A stretch of DNA of 64,000 nt from Pseudoclavibacter sp. AY1H1 (GTDB lineage: Bacteria; Actinomycetota; Actinomycetes; Actinomycetales; Microbacteriaceae): assembly GCF_002931055.1 (NCBI RefSeq), contig NZ_PSXX01000011.1:91913-155912 (forward strand), written 5' to 3'. Each line of letters opens with the position of its first letter. The stretch's first letter is position 1. Shown piece after piece: positions 1-9,431 of this stretch. The translations under genes were made by a program, and so were the position numbers. The notes under the pieces were generated by a model. The model was given only the letters and a program-made list of their open reading frames with translations, had not been told where the DNA came from and ran no database searches.

Positions 1-1560
1 GCGTTCCCCACTGCCGACCGGGGCGAGTACCGCCGGGCATGCTGCGTAGCCGAAGCCGAGCACGCGCCATCCAGGAAGGGCCTGCTCCACAGCGGGGATC
101 CAGGAGATCGCGACCGAATCGACCACCACCACCGCGGTGCGAGTCTCTCCCCCGGAAGCTGCTCGCTCACAGACGAGCGCCTCGGAGCTCGAGACGCTGT
201 TGCGGCAGCCGACCTCCGTGTCCATCCCCGGAGTGGCAAGGGACTCGTCGAGTGACCCGAGGTCGATCTCCGGCCAGGTGTTCGTGCGCAACGACTCGTC
301 GACACGGGCCGAGAGGGCCGCCGCGCTGTCCCAGCCCGGCGCGATCGTCGCCTCGGCCACCGACGCACCCGTGCTGCTGTCGCCTCCTGCGGCGACGAGC
401 GAGTACGGGCCGCGCAGCTGGACTGCCGACATGCCGAGGACGAAGACCCCGACCGCAATCGCGCCGATGAGCTGCCTGCTGCGGCGCGCCGAGGTGTGCG
501 ACTTCAGCCAGGAGGAGTTGATGATCGGGAGCTCGATGAAGTGGTACGACAGGATCGAGAGCCCGAACATCATGAAGACCGCCGCGATGCCCATGACGAC
601 GCTGTTCGCCGAGTCGACGGAGTGCAGGAAGACGATCACGGGGAAATGCCAGAGGTACAGCGAGTACGAGATGCGTCCGATGTACCGGGCAACGGCGTTG
701 TCGAGCAGCACGATTCCCCTCCCTTGAGCACCTCCAGCGAGGATCAGCAGGGAGCCCGCAACCGGGACCACGGCCCAGGGCCCGGGGAACGGCCATTCTG
801 GCGTGATGACGAACGCGCCGACCACGATGAGGGTGACCCCCGCATAGGCCAGCAGACGGCCGACCCCGTGCGAGATCTTGGCGAAGGGAAGCAGGAGCGC
901 CGCTATCGCCCCGAGACCCAGCTCCCAGACGCGTGAGATGGTGTCGAAGTAGGCGAACTCCGGCATGGCCCTGGACGAGTAGAGCGCCCAGGCGAAGGAG
1001 AGCGCCGTCGCCGCCACCATGAACCAGAGCAGTGGCCGCACGATCTTCCTGCCACGTTTCGTGGCGAGACTCGCGACCATCAGCAGCGCGATCGGCCAGA
1101 CCACGTAGAACTGCTCCTCGACAGCCAGCGACCAGTAATGCTGCAGTGGAGACACTGGCCCGGTCGCCTGCAGGTAGTCGGTGCCGAGTCGCACGAAATG
1201 CCAGTTCGAGACGAAGAACAGCGCGGCGAGCGCATCCAGCACCGTCTGGTTCGCTCGCGTCGGGAACCAGACGAGGAAGGCGACCGCGACCGTGACCAGC
1301 AGCACGAGCGTCGCGACCGGCAGGATGCGCTTCACACGACGGATATAGAAGTGCTGGAAGGAGATGGACCCCGTCCGCTGGTATTCGCGGATGAGGATTC
1401 CGCTGATCAGGAAGCCGGAGAGCACGTAGAACACGTCAACGCCGATGAACCCGCCAACGGGACTGACCGTCAGATGATTCGCGACCACGAGGAGGACCGC
1501 GACAGCGCGGAGGCCATTGAGGTCACCGCGTCGAGTATGAGCGGTGGGAGGTGCGGTCAT
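1..1560 (-). CDS. Acyltransferase 3 / SGNH fusion (OafA-like), 3' end off window
   Basis: Integral membrane O-acyltransferase expected to acylate sugars of the surface polysaccharide. I translated it from the minus strand: it starts MTAPPTAHTRRGDLNGLRAV, continues with the conserved histidine of the family (VVANHL) and the GGFIGVDVFYVLSGFLIS block, then about ten membrane segments to roughly residue 350, and ends in an extracytoplasmic SGNH-like domain. In that domain the usual GDSH block reads VDSVAISW, so the serine is kept but the glycine and histidine of the block are changed. The frame stays open for 520 codons to the window edge, so the C-terminus is missing. It is divergent from the related gene at 1864. 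Family assignment is secure; the acyl group and acceptor are unknown. Confidence 0.88.
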   Translation of the reverse strand, partial: MTAPPTAHTRRGDLNGLRAVAVLLVVANHLTVSPVGGFIGVDVFYVLSGFLISGILIREYQRTGSISFQHFYIRRVKRILPVATLVLLVTVAVAFLVWFPTRANQTVLDALAALFFVSNWHFVRLGTDYLQATGPVSPLQHYWSLAVEEQFYVVWPIALLMVASLATKRGRKIVRPLLWFMVAATALSFAWALYSSRAMPEFAYFDTISRVWELGLGAIAALLLPFAKISHGVGRLLAYAGVTLIVVGAFVITPEWPFPGPWAVVPVAGSLLILAGGAQGRGIVLLDNAVARYIGRISYSLYLWHFPVIVFLHSVDSANSVVMGIAAVFMMFGLSILSYHFIELPIINSSWLKSHTSARRSRQLIGAIAVGVFVLGMSAVQLRGPYSLVAAGGDSSTGASVAEATIAPGWDSAAALSARVDESLRTNTWPEIDLGSLDESLATPGMDTEVGCRNSVSSSEALVCERAASGGETRTAVVVVDSVAISWIPAVEQALPGWRVLGFGYAACPAVLAPVGSGER

Positions 1561-1863
1561 GAGGTCCTCGACCTGTCGACCACCACCTCGTGGGCGCGTG
1601 GCGCTCGACGAAGGCGACCGATCGGCGGCGCGTCCATGCAGGGGGTAGGTGGGGCGAAGTCGCGTCGGCTGGCGTCACACGAAGACGGGTCCGGAGTGCA
1701 CAGCCGAGCGACCGTGGCTCGATACTGTCGGGGCGCTCGCGCCCATCGGGTCACATGCGCGGGCCGAGACTCTCGTAAACTCGCGATGCGAGCCGCGCAG
1801 CCTCGCTCATGACAGACTTCCGCACCGCCCCTGCACTCCCCCGACGCGAGCCGAAAGCAGACT
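1561..1863. promoter_or_regulatory. Divergent intergenic region between two acyltransferase genes
   Basis: About 300 bases with no convincing gene. It must carry the promoters of the two divergent acyltransferases. A weak -10-like TACTGT lies at 1723-1728 on the plus strand, but I see no matching -35 at a proper distance. There is no clear operator or hairpin. Confidence 0.4.
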
Positions 1864-3912
1864 GTGACGCCGAACGCATCCACCTCCCCCGTGACGAGCG
1901 CGACCCCCCCGCGCGGTGGGTTCCGGAACGATATCCAGGGCCTCCGTGCGATCGCCGTCGGCGCCGTCGTCCTCTATCACGCCGGTGTTCCCTTCCTCAC
2001 GGGCGGCTACGTGGGCGTCGATGTCTTCTTCGTCATCTCCGGATTCCTGATCACCTCACACCTCCTCGCGACGCTCAATCGTGACGGCAGGATCTCGTTC
2101 GCGAGCTTCTACGCGAAGCGAGTTCGACGCATCCTGCCCGCTTCGTTCGTCGTCCTCGCCCTCTCTGTGCTCGCCGCACTCATCTGGTACCCGCCGCTCC
2201 TCCTGCGCGAGGTCTGGACCGGGGCCGTCGCCACGGCGCTCTACGTTCCGAACTACCTGTTCGCCGCCCAGGGCACGAACTACCTCGCAGAGACGACGCC
2301 GTCCCTCTTCCAGCACTACTGGTCGCTCGGGATCGAGGAGCAGTTCTACCTCATCTGGCCGGTGCTGATCGCCCTCGGCTTCGCGCTCTTCAAGCGCCCG
2401 CGGGCGCTGCTCATCGCGCTCGTCGCGCTCGTGGCGCTGTCCTTCGCCGCCGGTGTGCTCCTGACGTACCAGTCGCAGCCATGGGCGTTCTTCGGGCTCC
2501 CGACACGAGCCTGGGAGCTGGGTGTCGGCGGCATCATCGCGTTCGTCCTGGTCTACCGTCCGTCCGTCGTGGATCGGAGCTGGGGAGCTCCGCTCGCGTG
2601 GCTCGGCCTCGCTGGAATCCTCGCGCCCGTGTTCCTCTTCACGAGCGCGACTCCGTTCCCGAGCTTCTGGGCGGCGATCCCCGTCCTCGGTACCGCCGCG
2701 GTCATCCTCGGCGGTTCCGCGTCCGGTGGGTGGGGCCCAGCACGCGCGCTCTCTGTCCGTCCCATGCTCTTCGTCGGGACGATCTCCTATTCGCTGTACC
2801 TGGTGCACTGGCCATTGCTCGTCGTGCCGCAGACCGCGGTCGGCTACGAGAGCCCGCTGCCGCTCTGGCAGACCTTGGCCCTCGGGGCGGTCGCCTTCCC
2901 GCTGGCATGGCTCATGTACCGGTTCGTCGAGGATCCAGCCAGGAAGGCGAGATGGCTGACCTCGGCTCGGCCTCGCCGATCGCTGCTCGCCGCCGCGGCC
3001 GCCTCGGCAACCGCGATCGCACTGGTCGGCGGTAGCTTCGTCTACTCCAACTCGCAGCCGCTCTACGTCGACAGGGCGGCGACGGCTGGAGCTCTCACGG
3101 CCCCACCGACCGCAACCGACTTCGTGCCGAGCAACCTGCAACCGTCACTGCGCAGCGTCTCCGGCGACCAGCCTGACATCTATGCCGACGGCTGCCACCT
3201 GGACTTCGAGGCCACGGCGCCTGCGTCCTGCATCTACGGGGAGAGCTCGGATCCTCGGATCGTGCTCTTCGGCGACTCCCACGCGGCGCAGTGGTTCCCT
3301 GCCGTCAGCACGTGGGCGCTCGCGAACGGCTACTCGGTGGAGTCGCACACCAAGAGCTCGTGTCCTTCGATCTCAGCGCCACTCACCAGGAACGCCGTTC
3401 CCTACGCGGCGTGCGACGAATGGCGGACACAGGTGCTCGATCACATCTCGGCCATCGACCCCGCCCTCGTCCTCATCGCCAACTACGGCCAGGTGACCTT
3501 CCTCGATGACGGGGGAAGCTACCAAACCGCCTGGGCGAGCGCACTCGGCGCGACCTTCGATGCCGTGGATGCCCCCGTTGCACTCATCGCAGACACCCCT
3601 GACATGGGCAGCACTCCTGCGATCTGCCTCTCGAACCACCTCTCCGACGCAGACGCCTGCGACGTCGAGCGCTCACGAGCCTTGGAGACGCCGGTCCGCG
3701 GCGTCGAAGTGGACATCGCCGCGGCCTCGGGAGTTCCGCTGCTGGATCTGACGCCATACATCTGCGGCGAATCGATGTGCCCGACCATCATCGGCGACAC
3801 GCTCGTGTACCGAGATGCCCATCACCTCACGGCGACCTTCAGCTCGGAGCTCTCCGGAGCGTTCGGCGAGGCTCTGACCGCGAGCGGCTTGATCCCCGCG
3901 AAGGTGAGCTGA
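1864..3912 (+). CDS. Acyltransferase 3 with C-terminal SGNH domain (OafA-like)
   Basis: A 682-residue membrane O-acyltransferase, full length for the fused AT3-SGNH class. The N-terminal membrane domain begins DIQGLRAIAVGAVVLYHAG, with the conserved histidine, followed by GGYVGVDVFFVISGFLIT. After about ten membrane helices (to residue ~390) comes an exported SGNH domain with an intact FGDSHAAQW block and a late DAHHLT block supplying the Asp/His pair. The proposed role is to transfer acetyl or a similar acyl group from the cytoplasm onto an extracytoplasmic polysaccharide. The start is GTG at 1864. The flippase gene starts two bases after its stop, so the two are probably co-transcribed. Confidence 0.9.
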   Translation: MTPNASTSPVTSATPPRGGFRNDIQGLRAIAVGAVVLYHAGVPFLTGGYVGVDVFFVISGFLITSHLLATLNRDGRISFASFYAKRVRRILPASFVVLALSVLAALIWYPPLLLREVWTGAVATALYVPNYLFAAQGTNYLAETTPSLFQHYWSLGIEEQFYLIWPVLIALGFALFKRPRALLIALVALVALSFAAGVLLTYQSQPWAFFGLPTRAWELGVGGIIAFVLVYRPSVVDRSWGAPLAWLGLAGILAPVFLFTSATPFPSFWAAIPVLGTAAVILGGSASGGWGPARALSVRPMLFVGTISYSLYLVHWPLLVVPQTAVGYESPLPLWQTLALGAVAFPLAWLMYRFVEDPARKARWLTSARPRRSLLAAAAASATAIALVGGSFVYSNSQPLYVDRAATAGALTAPPTATDFVPSNLQPSLRSVSGDQPDIYADGCHLDFEATAPASCIYGESSDPRIVLFGDSHAAQWFPAVSTWALANGYSVESHTKSSCPSISAPLTRNAVPYAACDEWRTQVLDHISAIDPALVLIANYGQVTFLDDGGSYQTAWASALGATFDAVDAPVALIADTPDMGSTPAICLSNHLSDADACDVERSRALETPVRGVEVDIAAASGVPLLDLTPYICGESMCPTIIGDTLVYRDAHHLTATFSSELSGAFGEALTASGLIPAKVS

Positions 3913-3914
3913 CG

Positions 3915-5396
3915 GTGGCCGTCGCATCCGACGATGATGGAATCGGCGCGAAGGCTGTCCGCGGCATCGGATGGATCGTCCTCGAGCGATGGGCCTCGCG
4001 GTTCATCGCGCTCGGCGTCTTCGCGCTCCTCGCTCGGTTCATCGCACCTGGAGACTTCGGGCTCCTCGCCCTCTCCACGGTCTTCACCGCGATCCTGCAG
4101 GTGTTCGTCGACTCGAGCTTCAACAAGGTGCTCGTCCAGCGGCTCACCCTGGAGCCCAAAGACGCGTCGACGACCTTCTGGACCAGCCTCGGCATCTCCG
4201 TCGTCATCTACGTCGCCCTCTTCTTCAGCGCGCCGCTCATCGCCCTCCTGCTCGGCGAACCGGAGCTTGGCGACATCCTGCGCGTGCAGTCGATCGCGAT
4301 CGTGCTCGCCGCACTGAGCAGCACCCCGGCGGCACTCCTCGAACGCGACTTCCACTTCAAGCAGCTCTCCATCCGCAAGCTCGCGGGCACGGTGGCCGGC
4401 GCCGGCGTCGCGGTCCCCATGGCGATCATGGGCTACGGCGTCTGGGCGCTCGTCGGGCAGGCCCTGGTGCAGAGCTTCGTCGGATTCGTGACGCTCTGGG
4501 CAGCCTCGCGCTGGCGTCCCAAGTTCGAATTCTCCTGGACCTCGCTGCGCTCCATGGCCTCGATCGGCTTCAGTGTCCTCGGCGTGGAGCTGCTCAGCGC
4601 GACGCAGGCGAACATCGACAAGCTCGTGATCGGCGCTGCCATCAATCCGACCGCGCTCGGCTATTACTTCTTCGCGCAGCGGATCCTCACGATCACCTCG
4701 GAGCTCGTGACCTCGGTGGTCGGCCGCGTCTCGCTCACCACCTTCTCCCGAACACAGGGAGACGTCGCGAAGACCAACGTGGTCATGCGCAGCCTCACCT
4801 TCGCCTCGTCCGCAGTCGCGATCCCGGTCTTCCTCATCCTGGGACTGCTTGCGCCGGACTTCATCCCCTACCTCTTCGGCGAGGAATGGGTTGCATCGAT
4901 TCCGGTGTTCCAGCTCCTGATCCCGTCGATCATCCTGGTTTCCGTGACCTACTTCGATGGAAGCGTGCTCATCGCAGCAGGTCGAGCGAAATCCGCCTTC
5001 GGACTCGCGCTCGCCCAGAACATCGTGGGCGTCATTCTGCTGTTCGTCGCCTTGCCGTTCGGCATCCAGGGGGTGGCGCTCTCCCGCAGCGTCCGCGTGA
5101 TCCTGCTCTGGCCGCTGCGCCTCGTGCTGCTTGCGAAACAGGCCTCAATCGCCATCGGCCCCTACATGGGGCAGCTCATCCGATGTACAATTGCCGCCGT
5201 CCCGATGGTCGCGTTGCTGCTGATCCTCGACCTGACACCGTGGGCTGCGGTTGAGCCCCGCGTCGTCGGGTACACCGTGCCAGCGGCCATCACCGCGTTC
5301 GCACTGTATCTCGGCGTCCTGTGGTTCGTCGCCGGTCGTGAGCAGCGGACGACGATCATCGGACTGGTACGAAAACTGCGTCGCCGGTCCGCGTGA
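3915..5396 (+). CDS. wzx: Wzx-type polysaccharide flippase (MATE/PST family)
   Basis: A 493-residue polytopic protein, about 14 hydrophobic segments, of the family that flips undecaprenyl-linked repeat units across the membrane. The N-terminal stretch GIGWIVLERWASRFIALGVF and the repeated short-loop helix pattern are typical. The frame is open upstream of 3915, but the GTG two bases after the preceding stop gives the right N-terminus (VAVASDDDGIGAKAVRG), so the upstream part of that frame belongs to the acyltransferase. The neighbouring polymerase, length regulator and glycosyltransferases support a Wzx/Wzy-dependent pathway. Substrate structure cannot be read from sequence. Confidence 0.88.
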   Translation: MAVASDDDGIGAKAVRGIGWIVLERWASRFIALGVFALLARFIAPGDFGLLALSTVFTAILQVFVDSSFNKVLVQRLTLEPKDASTTFWTSLGISVVIYVALFFSAPLIALLLGEPELGDILRVQSIAIVLAALSSTPAALLERDFHFKQLSIRKLAGTVAGAGVAVPMAIMGYGVWALVGQALVQSFVGFVTLWAASRWRPKFEFSWTSLRSMASIGFSVLGVELLSATQANIDKLVIGAAINPTALGYYFFAQRILTITSELVTSVVGRVSLTTFSRTQGDVAKTNVVMRSLTFASSAVAIPVFLILGLLAPDFIPYLFGEEWVASIPVFQLLIPSIILVSVTYFDGSVLIAAGRAKSAFGLALAQNIVGVILLFVALPFGIQGVALSRSVRVILLWPLRLVLLAKQASIAIGPYMGQLIRCTIAAVPMVALLLILDLTPWAAVEPRVVGYTVPAAITAFALYLGVLWFVAGREQRTTIIGLVRKLRRRSA

Positions 5397-5431
5397 CATC
5401 CCCCCGCAGTGCTACGAGGAGTCACGTTCGA

Positions 5432-6364
5432 ATGGTCTTTCGCACGCTGGTCAGACGCCAGAACCTGGCGCTGTCGACAAGTCTGCGTTCGGCAGCACAC
5501 GACGCTGGCCTGAGCGACGTCTTCAACGTGTGCGTCCTCGAGCGCGACAACGCACTGCATGTCTCCTTCCGAGCGCTCGACGAGAGCGGCCAGAAGCCAT
5601 TCCGGGCATATCTCGCCTCGGCCCCGGTCGGGAGCGACGACTGGACGGTCGTCGATCTCACCTCCCACGCTGGCTCGCACGGGGTCGCCCCGGTCGCCGA
5701 CCCGAAGCTCTTCGCGACGAAGGACGGGGTGTTCGCGACCTTCAACACGGGATGGCCGAGCGGAGCTCAGAACGACATCTTCATCATGAGGGTCGCCCCC
5801 CTGCTGTCCGCACCGAGCCGGGTGCAGCTCGCCAACGCCGAACGGCAGCGCATCGAGAAGAACTGGGCGTTCCACCAGCTCTCCGACGGGGAGCTTGGCG
5901 GCATCTACAGCCTGCAACCGCTCATGACGCTCCTCCGCGTCGACGGGCAGGTCGGCGAGACGCCGGACATCACCTTCGAGCTCACGCGGCACGACGCCCA
6001 GTACCCGGTGAGGGTTCCTCGAGCGACCACCATCGGCTCTCAGCCCTGCCTGACCGCAGATGGCTCGCTCGTGCTCATGGCGCACGAGCGCTTCTCCATC
6101 CGGTCCAAGCGCGCCTACGTCGGACGTCCCGTACGCATCTCTCGGCTCGACACGACGACACCGACGGTGGAGTTCTCCAAGCACCGCCTGGTGCACTCGG
6201 TCGCAAGCGCTCTCCCACGGCGAGGCGTCCACAATCGCAATCTGCTGAGCGCAAGCTACTTCGCCGGGGCCGATGTCCTCGGGTCGACGGTTCGGCTCAG
6301 CTACGGAGTCAATGACGTGAAATTCGGCATCGCGGAAATCGAGGAGCAGGCACTGTGGCAGTAA
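5432..6364 (+). CDS. Probable beta-propeller protein of the exopolysaccharide locus
   Basis: A 310-residue soluble protein I do not recognise with certainty. It is rich in short beta-strand/turn repeats and contains EKNWAFHQL, GGIYSLQPL and LSYGVNDVKFGIAEIE, which resemble blade motifs of the five-bladed propellers of GH43/GH130-type enzymes. There is no signal peptide, so it should act in the cytoplasm. I chose ATG 5432 because GAGGAG lies ten bases upstream. A GTG at 5393 in the same frame overlaps the flippase stop and is the alternative start. The next gene starts inside its last codons. A role in sugar transfer, phosphorolysis or donor handling is only inference. Confidence 0.7.
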   Translation: MVFRTLVRRQNLALSTSLRSAAHDAGLSDVFNVCVLERDNALHVSFRALDESGQKPFRAYLASAPVGSDDWTVVDLTSHAGSHGVAPVADPKLFATKDGVFATFNTGWPSGAQNDIFIMRVAPLLSAPSRVQLANAERQRIEKNWAFHQLSDGELGGIYSLQPLMTLLRVDGQVGETPDITFELTRHDAQYPVRVPRATTIGSQPCLTADGSLVLMAHERFSIRSKRAYVGRPVRISRLDTTTPTVEFSKHRLVHSVASALPRRGVHNRNLLSASYFAGADVLGSTVRLSYGVNDVKFGIAEIEEQALWQ

Positions 6365-7176
6365 AGACGTTCTACTGGGACCCGGTCGACCGGACCCGTC
6401 GCTTCTCGATCCCCCGACGAGGCAAGCTTCGGGTCGGCAACGCCGGCGACCTCTTCAATCGAGACCTCGTGCGCTTCCTCTACGACGACGAGCCGGACAA
6501 CCTGACCGACATCGGCGGGCGCCTGCTGCTCGTCGGTTCCGTCATCCATCGCGCGCTGCCTGGTGACATCGTGTGCGGGGTCGGGACGAAGGGGCGTGAG
6601 CTGCCTGCTGTGGCTGAGGGGCCTTCCGACATCCGCGCCGTGCGTGGCCCGCTGACGATGCGAGCCCTCGACGAAGCCGGGTACGACACCTCGAACGTCA
6701 CGTCTCAGCTCGACCCGGGTCTCGCAGTCGAATCGATCTACGCCAAGACCTGCGCCGAGACTCAGGCCGAAGCGGGTCGGGTCATCTTCATCCCCCACTA
6801 CCGCGACCTGCCGCTCTTCCGCCGCCGCCGCGAGTTCTCCCTCGTCAGCATCGACTGCGAGCCGGAGGACCTGGTTCGCGAGATCCTCCGCGCGGAGTTC
6901 GTCTACACCTCGTCGCTCCACGGGCTGATCTTCGCGCATGCGCTCGGACGCCCCGTCAAGCTCGTGGCACCGGTCAACGGCGAGCCTGAACTCAAGTACC
7001 AGGACTACTTCGCATCCGTCGACCTCCCCTGGTCGACCCCCGTCTCCATCGACGAGGCCCTGCGCGGGCCTCGCCTCGGCTCCCCGGTCCACATTCAGAA
7101 GACCCTCGACGACTTCGCGTTCCCTACTCGAGCCGAACTCGTCGAACGCGGCATCGCATCCGCATCCTCCGCGTGA
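6355..7176 (+). CDS. Polysaccharide pyruvyl transferase family protein (first copy)
   Basis: A 273-residue cytoplasmic enzyme of the CsaB/polysaccharide pyruvyl transferase family, which adds ketal-linked pyruvate from phosphoenolpyruvate to a sugar of a lipid-linked repeat. Visible family features are the N-terminal NAGDLFNRDLV block, GTKGREL, the DIRAVRGPLT motif, and the C-terminal YTSSLHGLIFAHALGRPV segment with the conserved Ser-Leu-His. The start is GTG 6355 with GAGGAG eight bases upstream; it overlaps the previous gene by ten bases, so translation is probably coupled. A second family member lies beyond the polymerase at 8590. Confidence 0.88.
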   Translation: MAVKTFYWDPVDRTRRFSIPRRGKLRVGNAGDLFNRDLVRFLYDDEPDNLTDIGGRLLLVGSVIHRALPGDIVCGVGTKGRELPAVAEGPSDIRAVRGPLTMRALDEAGYDTSNVTSQLDPGLAVESIYAKTCAETQAEAGRVIFIPHYRDLPLFRRRREFSLVSIDCEPEDLVREILRAEFVYTSSLHGLIFAHALGRPVKLVAPVNGEPELKYQDYFASVDLPWSTPVSIDEALRGPRLGSPVHIQKTLDDFAFPTRAELVERGIASASSA

Positions 7177-7255
7177 CGGCGCGGCGCTGACCTGTGAGTA
7201 TGAAGGAACCCGAAAGTCAGCAGAGCGCTGACGCACCGAGAAAGGAATTGGTTCG

Positions 7256-8554
7256 ATGACCGAAGTCCTCCTGCCGATCCTCATCGTCGTCGCGACGCTG
7301 ATTGGCCTCCGCGTCGCGGGAGCCACAACCACGGTCGCGCTCGTCGCGCTCGTCGGTCTGGCGCTGTTCCCACGCAGCCAGGTGTACCTATTCGGTTTCG
7401 ACCCGGTGCCGCTGTCCACGGTCAGCATCTTCATCTGCGTCATCATCGCCTGCTTCGCCAAGCCGCGGCTGCCGATTCCCGTCGTCTTCATCCCGCTGGT
7501 CGCCTACCTCCTCCTCATGGTGACCACCGGATGGACGAATCCGCACGTCTCGGCGGACGCTCTGACGCTCATCCTCGTCGCGATCCTCGCCTGGTTTGTC
7601 GGCACGTTCATCGGACGCGCCGAGAAAGCCCCGCACCTCGAGCGCTGGCTTGCCCTCGCGATCCTCGCCATCCTCGGCTTCCAAGCGCTCATCGCGCTGG
7701 GCCAGAGCTTCGGGCTCTCCTGGTTCGCCGCCGTCTCCGAAGCGTCCATCCTCGAATCCGGGCGCTCGGCAGGCACGGCTGGACACCCCGGAAACCTGGG
7801 GAAGATCGTCATCTGCCTGACGGCGATCGCGCTGCCGCTGAGCACGTCCAGCGACAAGGTCGTCGCTCGCGCAGCGACATTCGCGATGCTCGCCGGCCTG
7901 CTGGGCGTGGGTCTCTCCGCGAGCCGCACGAACTTCATCGCGCTGATCGGCATGCTCGGACTCTGGATCATTCTCCAGCGCGGCAAGGGCGTCATGAAGC
8001 GACGTATCTGGTTCGGTGGCGCGATAGCGCTCGTGGGCGCGCTCTCTCTCGATGCCATCCTCGCGCGCTTCCAACAGGACCCGCTCGGCGGAGAGCGCGA
8101 GCACCTCCTCGCAGTGGCGCAGGAGTATATCGGCAGGAACCTCATGCTCGGAATCGGGCCGGGCAACTACATCACCTACTTCGGCCAGTTCGATGCGCTC
8201 ACCGCGCGCGGGTGGCCGGTGCACAACGTGTTCTACTACGTCACGGCAGAACAAGGTGTCGTAGGGGCACTCCTCTTCTTTGGACCGATGGTCGCTCTGG
8301 TAATCAAGGGACTGCGCGACTACAACAGGAAGAACCAGCACTCAGATTCCGGTCTCGCGCTTTTCACCCTGACCATGGCAATGATCGTCGTGGGCTTGAC
8401 CGGATGGGGATTCGCGGGAGGCTTCCTGCTCCACATCTGGTTCTTCACGTTCGGCTACTTCAGCGGGAAGCTCGCGAAGAAGCCCGTCGAACTCCCGCCG
8501 GCGGTCGCCGCCCTGCCGATCCGTCCGGCCACCAGGGGTCTGCGCTTGCGCTGA
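7256..8554 (+). CDS. Wzy-like O-antigen polymerase/ligase family membrane protein
   Basis: A 432-residue polytopic protein with about ten to twelve membrane helices, an RSAGTAGHPGNLGK loop, and a large loop with EREHLLAVAQEYIGRNLMLGIGPGNY. This matches the O-antigen ligase/polymerase (Wzy_C, PF04932) pattern, in which charged residues and a conserved G-G-P-N loop lie between helices. The expected role is extracytoplasmic polymerisation of flipped repeat units. ATG 7256 is preceded by AAAGGA. It sits between two pyruvyl transferase genes, suggesting that the pyruvylated unit is its substrate. Confidence 0.85.
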   Translation: MTEVLLPILIVVATLIGLRVAGATTTVALVALVGLALFPRSQVYLFGFDPVPLSTVSIFICVIIACFAKPRLPIPVVFIPLVAYLLLMVTTGWTNPHVSADALTLILVAILAWFVGTFIGRAEKAPHLERWLALAILAILGFQALIALGQSFGLSWFAAVSEASILESGRSAGTAGHPGNLGKIVICLTAIALPLSTSSDKVVARAATFAMLAGLLGVGLSASRTNFIALIGMLGLWIILQRGKGVMKRRIWFGGAIALVGALSLDAILARFQQDPLGGEREHLLAVAQEYIGRNLMLGIGPGNYITYFGQFDALTARGWPVHNVFYYVTAEQGVVGALLFFGPMVALVIKGLRDYNRKNQHSDSGLALFTLTMAMIVVGLTGWGFAGGFLLHIWFFTFGYFSGKLAKKPVELPPAVAALPIRPATRGLRLR

Positions 8555-8589
8555 CGACTCCCTCCCAACGAACATTCCAGGAGAAGCCT

Positions 8590-9420
8590 GTGCTCAAGCA
8601 CGTCCACGGTGTGCCCGCATTCATGTGGAACCCCCACCGGTACCGTCGTCTGCGACTCGCAGGTCGCACGTTCGGGCCCCGGAAGAACAACTTCGGTGAC
8701 CTGATCGGCCCGCAGGTCGTCGCGCAGGTCGCCGAGTCCCGACTCGGCTCGGCCCCCCACCAGGCGGTGGACTCGACGCGGACGCTCTTCTCCGTCGGAT
8801 CCGTCATGCACTTCGCCGTCGACAACGACGTGATCTGGGGAACCGGCGTCAACGGCAAGACGGACGAGCAAGCCCACCGCTTCACTCGACTCGATGTGCG
8901 CGCTGTGCGGGGGCCGCTCACCCGGGAATGGCTTCGCCGCGAGCGCGGAATCGACGCGCCCGAGGTCTACGGCGACCCGGCTCTGCTGCTGGGCGAGGGA
9001 TTGCGCGCGCGGCACCCGCTCCTCCCGTCCCGGCGCTTGAGCGTCATCCCGAACCTCAACGACGCGCGGGAGTACCGCAGCCACCCGGACTTCTTCAGCC
9101 CCAGGCGCTCCGTGGACGAGATCGCAGCCCGCATCGCCGGCAGCGAGGCACTCGTCACAAGCTCACTCCACGCACTCGTCTTCGCCGAGATGCTCGGCGT
9201 GCCGGTCGTGCTCATCGCCTCTCCCGTCGAGCCTGTCTTCAAGTACGAGGACTACTTCCGCGGCACGGGGAGGAGCAGTTGGACGATCGCCTCGAACCTC
9301 GACGAGGCTCTGCAGCTGCTTCCTGCCCGGACGGCCTCGACGGAGGACCCGCTTGCCGCCTGGGACCCCGCGCCCCTCGAGGCGGCCTTCCCCACCGATC
9401 TGTGGACCACGGCGAGCTGA
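8590..9420 (+). CDS. Polysaccharide pyruvyl transferase family protein (second copy)
   Basis: A 276-residue relative of the product encoded at 6355. It shares the FGDLIGP N-terminal block, GTGVNGKTDE, LDVRAVRGPLT and VTSSLHALVFAEMLGVPV with the conserved Ser-Leu-His. The frame is open far upstream, but GTG 8590 with AGGAG just before it gives the proper N-terminus; the upstream portion is a shadow of the polymerase gene. A glycosyltransferase follows 11 bases downstream. Two diverged copies in one locus suggest either two ketal positions or two linkage stereochemistries; which one is not visible. Confidence 0.88.
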   Translation: MLKHVHGVPAFMWNPHRYRRLRLAGRTFGPRKNNFGDLIGPQVVAQVAESRLGSAPHQAVDSTRTLFSVGSVMHFAVDNDVIWGTGVNGKTDEQAHRFTRLDVRAVRGPLTREWLRRERGIDAPEVYGDPALLLGEGLRARHPLLPSRRLSVIPNLNDAREYRSHPDFFSPRRSVDEIAARIAGSEALVTSSLHALVFAEMLGVPVVLIASPVEPVFKYEDYFRGTGRSSWTIASNLDEALQLLPARTASTEDPLAAWDPAPLEAAFPTDLWTTAS

Positions 9421-9431
9421 GGGCACTGAAC

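Noticed and set aside
2056..3141. Long minus-strand open frame antisense to the acyltransferase-SGNH gene
   Set aside because: Very Arg/Glu/Asp-rich with no recognisable motif; it mirrors the codon bias of the real gene on the other strand.
7531..8589. Upstream extension of the second pyruvyl transferase frame
   Set aside because: It covers the polymerase gene in another frame and has Arg/His/Pro-rich nonsense composition; the real start is GTG 8590 with a ribosome-binding site.
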